Of a stretch of DNA of 6,607 nt, positions 1-5,019 are shown in pieces. The DNA lies in NCBI GenBank assembly GCA_929200335.1, contig CAKMZG010000093.1, forward strand, positions 3,045-9,651, read 5' to 3'. The stretch is from an uncultured Alphaproteobacteria bacterium (GTDB lineage: Bacteria > Pseudomonadota > Alphaproteobacteria > Rhizobiales > Rhizobiaceae). A program made the translations under genes and the position numbers. The notes below the pieces were generated by a model that saw nothing but the letters and a program-made list of their open reading frames with translations, searched no databases and was not told the DNA's origin. How positions within the stretch are numbered: position 1 is the first letter of the stretch; every line of letters begins with the position of its first letter.

Positions 1-1940
1 TTACCATCACGGAATACTGCACAATTGCTTTGCATGGTTTTTTGCATAGACAAACGCAACTCGGCCGTCGAAACATCACCATCTGCAAAACGGAAACGAT
101 CAAGGCGAGACACAGCCAATTCACCCGCACCTTTAGGCAATGGCGCATGAGATTGATTAGGCTTAACAGTTTCACGACAACGAAGACCAGCAGCACGGCC
201 AAATACAACCAAATCAATCAATGAGTTTGAACCCAAGCGGTTGGCGCCATGAACAGACACACATGCAGCCTCACCAATAGCCATAAGGCCTGGCACAACA
301 GCATCAGCATTGCGGCCTTTTTTGTTCAAAACTTCGCCGTGATAATTGGTCGGAATACCGCCCATATTATAGTGAACTGTTGGAATTACCGGAATTGGTT
401 CTTTAGTCACATCAACGCCAGCAAAGATACGTGCTGATTCAGAAATACCCGGCAAGCGTTCTGCAAGCAAAGCAGGATCAAGATGATCAAGATGAAGATA
501 AATATGATCTTTTTCTTTACCCACACCACGGCCTTCACGAATTTCCATGGTCATTGCACGAGACACCACATCACGAGATGCAAGATCCTTTGCTGATGGC
601 GCATAGCGCTCCATGAACCGCTCACCCTCAGAGTTAATCAAAATACCGCCCTCGCCACGAGAGCCCTCAGTAATCAAACAACCTGCGCCATAGATGCCTG
701 TTGGATGGAATTGTACAAATTCCATATCTTGTAGCGGAAGCCCTGCACGCAATACCATCGCATTACCATCACCCGTACATGTATGGGCTGATGTTGCGGA
801 GAAATATGCGCGGCCATAGCCACCGGTTGCCAAAATAGTTTTGTGAGCGCGGAAACGGTGCAACGAGCCATCTTCTAAACAAAGCGCTACAATGCCGCGA
901 CACTCGCCATCTTCCATAATTAAATCAATGGCAAAATATTCAATGAAAAACTCAGCATCATGACGCAGAGATTGACCATAAAGCGTATGCAGCATGGCAT
1001 GGCCTGTTCTATCAGCTGCCGCACAAGTACGTTGAGCCGCAGGGCCTTCACCAAATTCTGTTGTCATGCCGCCAAATGGACGTTGGTAAATCTTACCATC
1101 TTCAGTACGAGAAAATGGTACGCCATAATGCTCCATCTCATAAACCGCTTTTGGCGCTTCGCGACATAGATATTCAATCGCGTCTTGGTCACCCAACCAA
1201 TCGGAGCCTTTAACCGTGTCATACATATGCCACTGCCATTTATCTTCACCCATATTACCAAGAGATGCCGCAACACCCCCTTGAGCAGCAACCGTATGAG
1301 AACGAGTTGGGAAAACTTTGGTCACGCAAGCGGTTTTCAAACCAGCTTCTGCGGCACCCAATGTAGCGCGAAGTCCCGCACCACCTGCACCAACAACAAC
1401 CACGTCAAAAGTGTGGTCGGTAAATTCATAATCTTTTGTGCCAATAGCAGTTTGTGGCGCAGCTTTCTTAGCAGGAGCTGCCTTCTTAGCAGCTGCTTTT
1501 TTTGCAGGCGCTTTTTTAGCTGTCGCTTTTTTAGTAAGTGTAGCCTTAGATGTAGTTTTGGCTGGAGCTTTCTTTGTAGCGGCCTTAGCTGAAGCAGTCT
1601 TAGTCGCTGTAGCTTTTTTGACCGTTTTAGCTTTTGTTGCTGTCGCTTTAGCTGGAGCTTTTTTAGCTGTCGCTTTAACAGAGGTTACTTTACTTGCCGC
1701 CGCGGTTGTTTTCTTTGCCGCTGCTTTCTTCACTGTAGTTTTCGTAGCTCCAGCAGTTTTAGCAGCCGCCTTTTTCGCAGGCGCTTTTGTTGCTGCTGCT
1801 TTAACAGGCGTTTTTTTTACGGCTTTTTTAGGCGCAGCCTTAGCTGGGGTAGCCTTCTTTGCTGACGCAACCTTTTTAGATGCTGCCTTTTTTGCAGCGG
1901 GTTTTGTTTTAGCTTTTGTCTTAGTTACAGCTTTTACCAT
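1..1940 (-). CDS. sdhA: Succinate dehydrogenase flavoprotein subunit with a histone-like Lys/Ala-rich N-terminal extension (3' end outside the window)
   Basis: This is the catalytic subunit of respiratory complex II. It oxidises succinate to fumarate on covalently bound FAD, on the cytoplasmic face of the inner membrane. 646 codons are visible without a stop; the C-terminus lies beyond the left edge. Residues 1-166 are a Lys/Ala/Thr/Pro tail described separately. The core starts near GTKDYEF (167-173). It has the Rossmann motif GAGGAG (184-189), the FAD-linking His in TRSHTVAAQGG (His215), FHPTG (His412), the catalytic Arg in LASRDVV (Arg456), HYNMGG (His523) and HGANRLGSNS (Arg568). These match E. 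coli His45, His242, Arg286, His354 and Arg399 at offsets of 169-170, so the enzyme should be active. The start is set by a GGAGG site (1950-1954) nine bases before the ATG. The sdhD stop lies five bases upstream, indicating translational coupling. The enzyme identity is near certain; the role of the tail is unknown. Confidence 0.96.
   Translation of the reverse strand, partial: MVKAVTKTKAKTKPAAKKAASKKVASAKKATPAKAAPKKAVKKTPVKAAATKAPAKKAAAKTAGATKTTVKKAAAKKTTAAASKVTSVKATAKKAPAKATATKAKTVKKATATKTASAKAATKKAPAKTTSKATLTKKATAKKAPAKKAAAKKAAPAKKAAPQTAIGTKDYEFTDHTFDVVVVGAGGAGLRATLGAAEAGLKTACVTKVFPTRSHTVAAQGGVAASLGNMGEDKWQWHMYDTVKGSDWLGDQDAIEYLCREAPKAVYEMEHYGVPFSRTEDGKIYQRPFGGMTTEFGEGPAAQRTCAAADRTGHAMLHTLYGQSLRHDAEFFIEYFAIDLIMEDGECRGIVALCLEDGSLHRFRAHKTILATGGYGRAYFSATSAHTCTGDGNAMVLRAGLPLQDMEFVQFHPTGIYGAGCLITEGSRGEGGILINSEGERFMERYAPSAKDLASRDVVSRAMTMEIREGRGVGKEKDHIYLHLDHLDPALLAERLPGISESARIFAGVDVTKEPIPVIPTVHYNMGGIPTNYHGEVLNKKGRNADAVVPGLMAIGEAACVSVHGANRLGSNSLIDLVVFGRAAGLRCRETVKPNQSHAPLPKGAGELAVSRLDRFRFADGDVSTAELRLSMQKTMQSNCAVFRDG
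1443..1940 (-). other. Histone H1/Hc1-like Lys-Ala-rich extension of SdhA (residues 1-166)
   Basis: By hand count these 166 residues include about 58 Ala, 51 Lys, 27 Thr and 10 Pro, with no Asp, Glu, Arg, His, Cys, Asn or aromatic residue. The region is therefore very basic and probably disordered or weakly helical. Short units such as KKAPAK recur. KATAKKAPAK occurs at 89-98 and 138-147, and KAPAKKAAAK at 52-61 and 143-152. Similar composition is known from the C-terminal tails of eukaryotic histone H1, chlamydial Hc1/Hc2, AlgP and mycobacterial HupB, but those are nucleoid proteins rather than respiratory enzymes. Codons for Lys and Ala are mixed (AAA/AAG; GCT/GCA/GCG). The peptide pattern is thus older than, or selected beyond, simple recent DNA repeat expansion. 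Its function on SdhA is not known. Confidence 0.9.
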
Positions 1941-1945
1941 TGAGG

Positions 1946-2332
1946 TTAGCCTCCGAACGCAAGTTTAAGAATTGAAAAAACAGACACCAATGCAATGGCT
2001 GAAACACAAAATATATTAGCAATCAGGCAAAACATTTTTTTGCCTTCGCTATGAACATAGTCTTCAATAACCGTTTGCATACCAAGCTTCATATGGAAAA
2101 GGCCAGAGCCGATTAAAGCCAGCAACAAAATAGCAATACATGGGTGAGACAATAGTTCTTTAGCCTCACCATAAGATGAACCAGCTAAGCTAATGACCAA
2201 CCATGCAAAGAAAATCATCAAAGGAAGATTAGCGATTGCCGTTAAACGTTGACGCCAAAAATGTTGGGTGCCGTCTTTAGCAGAACCCATGCCACGAACA
2301 CGGGAAAGAGGGGTGCGCATATCACTCATCAT
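1946..2332 (-). CDS. sdhD: Succinate dehydrogenase membrane anchor subunit SdhD
   Basis: This small integral-membrane subunit anchors complex II and helps bind heme b and ubiquinone. The 128-residue product has three hydrophobic segments, at about 35-52, 65-84 and 100-125, as usual for the family. FHMKLGMQTVIEDYV carries the expected heme ligand His80 and the quinone-site Tyr92, with the same 12-residue spacing as E. coli His71 and Tyr83. The gene lies between sdhC (six-base gap) and sdhA (five-base gap) in one transcript. AGGAG at 2336-2340 overlaps the sdhC stop codon TAG. Two ATGs stand in tandem at 2332 and 2329; the second has the better spacing from that site (six bases against three) and may be the real start. 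Identity is secure from the motif and position. Confidence 0.93.
   Translation of the reverse strand: MMSDMRTPLSRVRGMGSAKDGTQHFWRQRLTAIANLPLMIFFAWLVISLAGSSYGEAKELLSHPCIAILLLALIGSGLFHMKLGMQTVIEDYVHSEGKKMFCLIANIFCVSAIALVSVFSILKLAFGG
1950..1954 (-). promoter_or_regulatory. Shine-Dalgarno site of sdhA within a small stem-loop
   Basis: GGAGG on the minus strand lies nine bases upstream of the sdhA ATG, inside the last two Gly codons of sdhD. It decides the start codon and so places the Lys/Ala tail inside the translated product. GAGG (1953-1950) can pair with CCTC (1945-1942) across a CTAA loop that contains the sdhD stop codon. This could hide the site until ribosomes finish sdhD. The pairing is only four base pairs, so its strength is uncertain. 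Confidence 0.7.
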
Positions 2333-2338
2333 AATCTC

Positions 2339-2752
2339 CTACAGGCTGTTATAGCCAAGAACCCACAACATAACAGTTATGAGTACTGACAAAATGAAAA
2401 TCATATAGGCAAGATTTGTCGTGAAATCTTTTTCAAGCCCACGCCCTGTATCTTGTACCAAGTGGCGAATGCCGCCCAAAGCATGAAAAACTAAAGCCCA
2501 AGTAAATCCAAATAGGATTAAACGGCCAAACCATGAACTCATAAATTCCATGAAACAATCATAATGCACTTGCCCCATTGCTGCCGAAAGCAACCATGCA
2601 GCCAGCAACAAAGTACCTGCATAAAGCGCAACACCTGTTATACGATGCATTATAGATGATATCATGGTTGGGATGGGTTTATAAATGCTGAGATGCGGCG
2701 ACATTGGTCGCTGTGAATTTTGGGTTCGTTTATCTTTAAGGTTAGAACTCAA
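2339..2752 (-). CDS. sdhC: Succinate dehydrogenase cytochrome b556 subunit SdhC
   Basis: This is the first gene of the sdh operon. It encodes the larger membrane anchor of complex II, which binds heme b and ubiquinone. The 137-residue product has three predicted membrane helices, at about 40-60, 75-96 and 113-133. SSIMHRITG holds the quinone-site Ser33 and Arg37, matching E. coli Ser27 and Arg31. FHALGGIRHLVQD holds the heme ligand His90, matching E. coli His84. RPMSPHLSIYKP near the N-terminus is the family start signature. The start chosen is a TTG, because AAGGAA at 2759-2764 lies six bases upstream of it. The alternative ATG at 2704 (residue 17) lacks a comparable site and would leave a very short lead into the conserved region. 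A rare start codon at the head of the operon may limit expression. Confidence 0.95.
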   Translation of the reverse strand: MSSNLKDKRTQNSQRPMSPHLSIYKPIPTMISSIMHRITGVALYAGTLLLAAWLLSAAMGQVHYDCFMEFMSSWFGRLILFGFTWALVFHALGGIRHLVQDTGRGLEKDFTTNLAYMIFILSVLITVMLWVLGYNSL

Positions 2753-2758
2753 TGTCTC

Positions 2759-2764
2759 TTCCTT
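2759..2764 (-). promoter_or_regulatory. Shine-Dalgarno site of sdhC supporting a TTG start
   Basis: AAGGAA on the minus strand stands six bases upstream of the TTG at 2752. It is the best ribosome-binding match in the leader and is the reason for preferring the TTG over the in-frame ATG sixteen codons later. Confidence 0.7.
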
Positions 2765-2782
2765 TATAATTTTTAAGAAATC

Positions 2783-2849
2783 CTGCCATAGATTTCGCCA
2801 TAAACACTTCTATAAATTTAGAAGGGCAATATGTTACTGCCATAGATTT
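2783..2849. repeat. 13-nt direct repeat in the sdhC upstream region
   Basis: ctgccatagattt occurs at 2783-2795 and again at 2837-2849, 54 bases apart in the same orientation. It does not occur elsewhere in the intergenic sequence as read. The distal copy falls inside the candidate promoter spacer and the proximal one in the leader before sdhC, so the pair may be an operator. Chance duplication is the alternative. Confidence 0.55.
2807..2824. repeat. Short inverted repeat in the sdhC leader
   Basis: cttcta (2807-2812) and tagaag (2819-2824) form six-base arms around a six-base AT spacer, between the two copies of the 13-nt direct repeat. It could be a protein-binding dyad or a weak hairpin in the sdhC leader. 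No function is recognised. Confidence 0.35.
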
Positions 2850-2857
2850 GTTGTCAA
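2828..2857 (-). promoter_or_regulatory. Candidate sigma-70 promoter of the sdh operon
   Basis: On the minus strand a perfect TTGACA (2857-2852) is followed after 18 bases by CATATT (2833-2828), four of six matches to TATAAT. It would start transcription about 70 bases upstream of sdhC. A copy of the 13-nt direct repeat lies within the spacer, where a bound regulator could block polymerase. The spacing and the -10 are imperfect, so this is a candidate only. Confidence 0.4.
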
Positions 2858-2915
2858 CATAGCCAGATTAACGCAAGTTGCAACAATAAAAATGTCGCGA
2901 TACTTAATTTTTCAG

Positions 2916-2929
2916 CAAGCAATTGCTTG
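2916..2929. repeat. 14-bp perfect palindrome downstream of the DUF2459 gene
   Basis: caagcaattgcttg is self-complementary and sits about 20 bases past the stop of the DUF2459 gene and about 60 bases upstream of the candidate sdh promoter. As RNA it would give only a five-pair stem with an AATT loop and no following U-run in either direction. It is therefore a poor terminator and more plausibly a protein-binding dyad or chance. Confidence 0.4.
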
Positions 2930-2949
2930 AATTTGACATTGAGCAGCAA

Positions 2950-3648
2950 TTATTTGGCAAAAAATTTAAGCGACCAATTTAAAGCCCAAGGCGTTGGCGT
3001 CCAAAGTCCAATTTTGATGCCTGCCGCCCTTAGCCCATGATTGACCCACTGGTTGCAACTGAATGTGATATTGTAATCACCCTTTGCTTGATAAAACAAA
3101 TCTTGACCAGCCAAATGGGTATCTTGCAACAATTGTGGTTTTTTATGCCTCATAACAAAACTGGCTTTCATATAATCGACAAGCTTTTCCAGTTGCTGAT
3201 TTGTGAGATAAATCTCCAAGCCACCATGGCCACCATGGCCATCATAAAACGCACCATAAGCACCAAGTCTTATTACCGCATCATCTCCAAATATCGCCTT
3301 ATAAATAATGTTTGGCGTAACATCACTTAACTGGGCAACATTGGTATAAAAATCTCGCGACCCCCACCCAACACCAAGCCATTTTAGATTTGGATTTTCC
3401 ATATTTAATTTTGCAGAATTTAAAAACGCCAATTTTTCTCGAACCCTTGGCGTTGCTGGCAAAAAAACATCGGTATGAATGGGGCTGGATAAAAGAATAA
3501 TTTTTATGCGCGTATTTTCATCTTCATCAAAACCTTTAACAGTTGATACAGGAATAAAAGCCCCGATTGTTGAAAGGCACAAATACCCAAGGGGTAAAAG
3601 CAAAAATATAAAGCCAATGATAAGAAATGATTTAGTGATAAGTTTCAT
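2950..3648 (-). CDS. DUF2459 (TIGR02117-type) membrane-anchored protein, possible papain-like cysteine enzyme
   Basis: The function of this family is not established. The start used, an ATG at 3648, gives 232 residues with a basic MKLITK followed by a hydrophobic segment (about 7-32). This is a typical signal anchor that places the rest in the periplasm. Residues then follow the family order: SPIHTDVFLP (His58), LGVGWGSRDFY (91-101), FYQAKGDYN and TFSCNQWVNHGLRAAG (Cys198, Trp200), ending in a WTPTPW segment. The His-before-Cys order, with the Cys opening a helix, resembles circularly permuted NlpC/P60 or LRAT-like folds; that is an inference. A longer form starting at 3726 is open and adds 26 residues, but they do not look like a family N-terminus and move the signal anchor inward. 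No strong ribosome site separates the two starts. The unusual GHGGHGG stretch is described separately. The gene may be read with the regulator upstream. Confidence 0.8.
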   Translation of the reverse strand: MKLITKSFLIIGFIFLLLPLGYLCLSTIGAFIPVSTVKGFDEDENTRIKIILLSSPIHTDVFLPATPRVREKLAFLNSAKLNMENPNLKWLGVGWGSRDFYTNVAQLSDVTPNIIYKAIFGDDAVIRLGAYGAFYDGHGGHGGLEIYLTNQQLEKLVDYMKASFVMRHKKPQLLQDTHLAGQDLFYQAKGDYNITFSCNQWVNHGLRAAGIKIGLWTPTPWALNWSLKFFAK

Positions 3649-3767
3649 GGCATTAAATGGCTCAATTACGGCAATATGATTTAGCGCACTAAAAAATTTA
3701 GGCTCTAAAATGCGGCTATAGCGCATTACAGATTTTAAATATGGCCTTAATGAGGTTTAATGAAACT

Positions 3768-4385
3768 TTATGAATATAGCCGCTGAGATTTGATCTCGCC
3801 AATTTGTAGCTTATTGCTATCAAGAGTGTTTGTGCGCCCACTCTCACCGTATTGCACTAATTTGTTGCGCAGAGTACGCACAGATATGCCCAAAATATCA
3901 GCCGCATTGGTACGATTGCCACCACATGAAACCAAGGTTTCTAAAATCAATTCACGTTCCACATCCGCCAATGAGCGTCCGAGGTTTACATTGTTTGTAC
4001 GTTTACGCGATTGTTTTGGCTCCATATGTGCAACACGGTTTCCAACCATATTCTCTAAACCTAACCAAACATCAGAGCTTGCTGGCTTGCCAATTAATCC
4101 TTCTTCTACAAAGGCATCATAATAAGGCTTTAAGGGATAAACGGGGCACTCAATAGTAGCCTGCTTTAAAGACTGCGATAGTAATTGCAAATTACTGTTT
4201 TCGCTGGCTAAAATTAATCCTATATCATCATGTCGCTGCAATTGTTGTATTGCAACCTTAACGCTGCCTGCCACAACCACACGCTCCAACCTGATCCATT
4301 CAGGCACGGCTATAGCTTGTTGATAATCCATATTTTTTGAAGTTTTGTCGACATGTTTTTGTTCATCAAAAAATAGAATTTTCAT
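3768..4385 (-). CDS. FlbD-like Fis-type helix-turn-helix regulator lacking the AAA+ domain
   Basis: The product of 205 residues ends in a Fis/NtrC-type DNA-binding domain at about 136-180. GRSLADVERELILETL is followed by GGNRTNAADILGIS and VRTLRNKLVQY, which closely resembles the C-terminus of FlbD, the sigma-54-dependent flagellar regulator of Caulobacter. The whole central ATPase (Walker A, GAFTGA), about 240 residues in FlbD, is absent. Residues 1-115 look like a degenerate receiver-like domain (VVVAGSVKVAIQQL, then DIGLILAS) without a clear phospho-acceptor pattern. It therefore cannot activate sigma-54 promoters by itself and may act as a repressor or architectural binder. A TTG directly before the ATG is a possible earlier start by one codon; the ribosome site is weak. 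Its neighbour sciP and an upstream CtrA-like box place it in cell-cycle or flagellar control. The DNA-binding domain is certain; the target genes are not known. Confidence 0.85.
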   Translation of the reverse strand: MKILFFDEQKHVDKTSKNMDYQQAIAVPEWIRLERVVVAGSVKVAIQQLQRHDDIGLILASENSNLQLLSQSLKQATIECPVYPLKPYYDAFVEEGLIGKPASSDVWLGLENMVGNRVAHMEPKQSRKRTNNVNLGRSLADVERELILETLVSCGGNRTNAADILGISVRTLRNKLVQYGESGRTNTLDSNKLQIGEIKSQRLYS

Positions 4386-4472
4386 CAAATAACCCGCTCA
4401 ATATTAGTGATACTTTTGAAGCCGCCCATTATCTAAATAGACGGCCTGTAAATTCACTTTATCTCAACATGG

Positions 4473-4487
4473 TAAATCGCTGGTTAA
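4473..4487 (-). promoter_or_regulatory. Candidate CtrA box upstream of the FlbD-like gene
   Basis: On the minus strand TTAACCAGCGATTTA matches the CtrA consensus TTAA-N7-TTAA with one mismatch (TTTA in the second half). It lies about 88 bases upstream of the FlbD-like start, downstream of sciP. In Caulobacter the operon holding flbD is CtrA-activated, which makes the site plausible. In AT-rich DNA a chance match is also possible. Confidence 0.4.
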
Positions 4488-4514
4488 TGAAATAATCTTT
4501 TTTAAGAAAATATA

Positions 4515-4561
4515 ATTGCTCCGCTAAATTACTGGAGGTCATAAAATAAATACGGAGCAAT
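4515..4561 (-). repeat. 9-bp inverted repeat just downstream of sciP (possible terminator)
   Basis: ATTGCTCCG at 4515-4523 and its exact complement CGGAGCAAT at 4553-4561 enclose 29 bases. The structure begins 12 bases after the sciP stop. On the sciP transcript the second arm is followed by the T-rich TATATTTTCTT, so a long-loop rho-independent terminator is possible. The large loop makes this weaker than a standard one; a protein-binding or mRNA-stabilising role is the alternative. Confidence 0.45.
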
Positions 4562-4573
4562 CAAATGCCGATA

Positions 4574-4849
4574 TTAATGACGATATTGCTGTATGCGCGT
4601 TGTGCGAAGCCCTGCGAGACCATCGCGATCAATGCTGGCTTGCCATGCTAAAAATTCTTCAACTGTTAAACAGTATTTTTGGCAGGCCTCATCTAGGCTC
4701 AACAAACCACCACGTACTGCTGCAACCACTTCCGCCTTACGACGGATAACCCAACGCTTCGTTGTCTCTGGTGGTAAATCAGCCACGGTTAGCGGGCTGC
4801 CATCTGGACCAATTACATATTTTACTCTTGATCTTAATTGTTCGCTCAT
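4574..4849 (-). CDS. sciP: SciP, DUF1153 family small CtrA-inhibitory regulator
   Basis: This 91-residue protein belongs to the DUF1153 family, almost universal in Alphaproteobacteria. In Caulobacter SciP restrains transcription from CtrA-activated promoters through contacts with CtrA and DNA, so early flagellar and cell-cycle genes are off outside their window. The hallmark sequence is nearly complete: RSRVKYVIGPDGSPLT (6-21), ADLPPETTKRWVIRRKAEVV (23-42), then GGLLSLDEACQKY (47-59) and LTVEEFLAWQ (61-70), and the closing GLAGLRTTRIQQYRH. The basic WVIRRK segment and the following helices form the helix-turn-helix. An AGAGA site stands a few bases before the ATG. The gene is divergent from mnmA and is followed by an inverted repeat and then the FlbD-like regulator. 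In Caulobacter sciP also lies near the operon that contains flbD, so this pairing is likely ancestral. Confidence 0.94.
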   Translation of the reverse strand: MSEQLRSRVKYVIGPDGSPLTVADLPPETTKRWVIRRKAEVVAAVRGGLLSLDEACQKYCLTVEEFLAWQASIDRDGLAGLRTTRIQQYRH

Positions 4850-4990
4850 GTTTCTCTCTACTCAATACTAAAAATTAGGTGATACTAATTACACGCAGCA
4901 CCTATAAACACTACTCCACTATAACGCCTTGGTTTTAAGATTTGCCTAAAGCCCTAGAAACCAATTGGTAAGATTTAAAATCAAATTTTC

Positions 4991-5002
4991 GCAGAATTCT
5001 GC
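4991..5002. repeat. 12-bp perfect palindrome upstream of mnmA
   Basis: gcagaattctgc is self-complementary and is followed on the plus strand by CATTTTTG. It could be a binding site for a dimeric regulator. As a hairpin it has only four stem pairs with an AATT loop, so termination is unlikely. Confidence 0.35.
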
Positions 5003-5011
5003 CATTTTTGT

Positions 5012-5019
5012 ATGGTTAA
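5012..5019 (-). promoter_or_regulatory. Candidate CtrA half-site (TTAACCAT) upstream of sciP
   Basis: TTAACCAT on the sciP strand equals the short CtrA-associated motif described in Caulobacter. It lies about 163 bases upstream of sciP and 131 bases upstream of mnmA. sciP is CtrA-controlled in Caulobacter, which lends some support. An eight-base match in AT-rich DNA is weak evidence. Confidence 0.25.

Noticed and set aside
1..1442. Possible frameshift or pseudogene in sdhA
   Set aside because: Codon-by-codon reading of the core showed one uninterrupted frame from the ATG to the window edge, with all active-site residues present.
1185..1592. Plus-strand 135-codon frame rich in Ser, Cys and Phe
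   Set aside because: It lies entirely antisense to the sdhA core and tail; its composition follows from the complementary strand.
1438..1968. Plus-strand open frame of 176 codons rich in Ala, Phe and Val, looking like a membrane protein
   Set aside because: It is the antisense of the Lys/Ala codons of the SdhA tail: AAA/AAG reads as Phe/Leu and GCN as mixed small residues. It has no ribosome site of note and the sdhA reading is fixed by motifs on the other strand.
3037..4156. Several plus-strand frames opposite the DUF2459 and FlbD-like genes
   Set aside because: They are complementary-strand shadows of minus-strand genes that carry clear family motifs.
4565..4651. 28-codon plus-strand mini-ORF with GGAG upstream, antisense to the end of sciP
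   Set aside because: It is overlapped by strongly conserved sciP coding sequence, and the GGAG belongs to the inverted repeat arm. The evidence is too thin for a gene.
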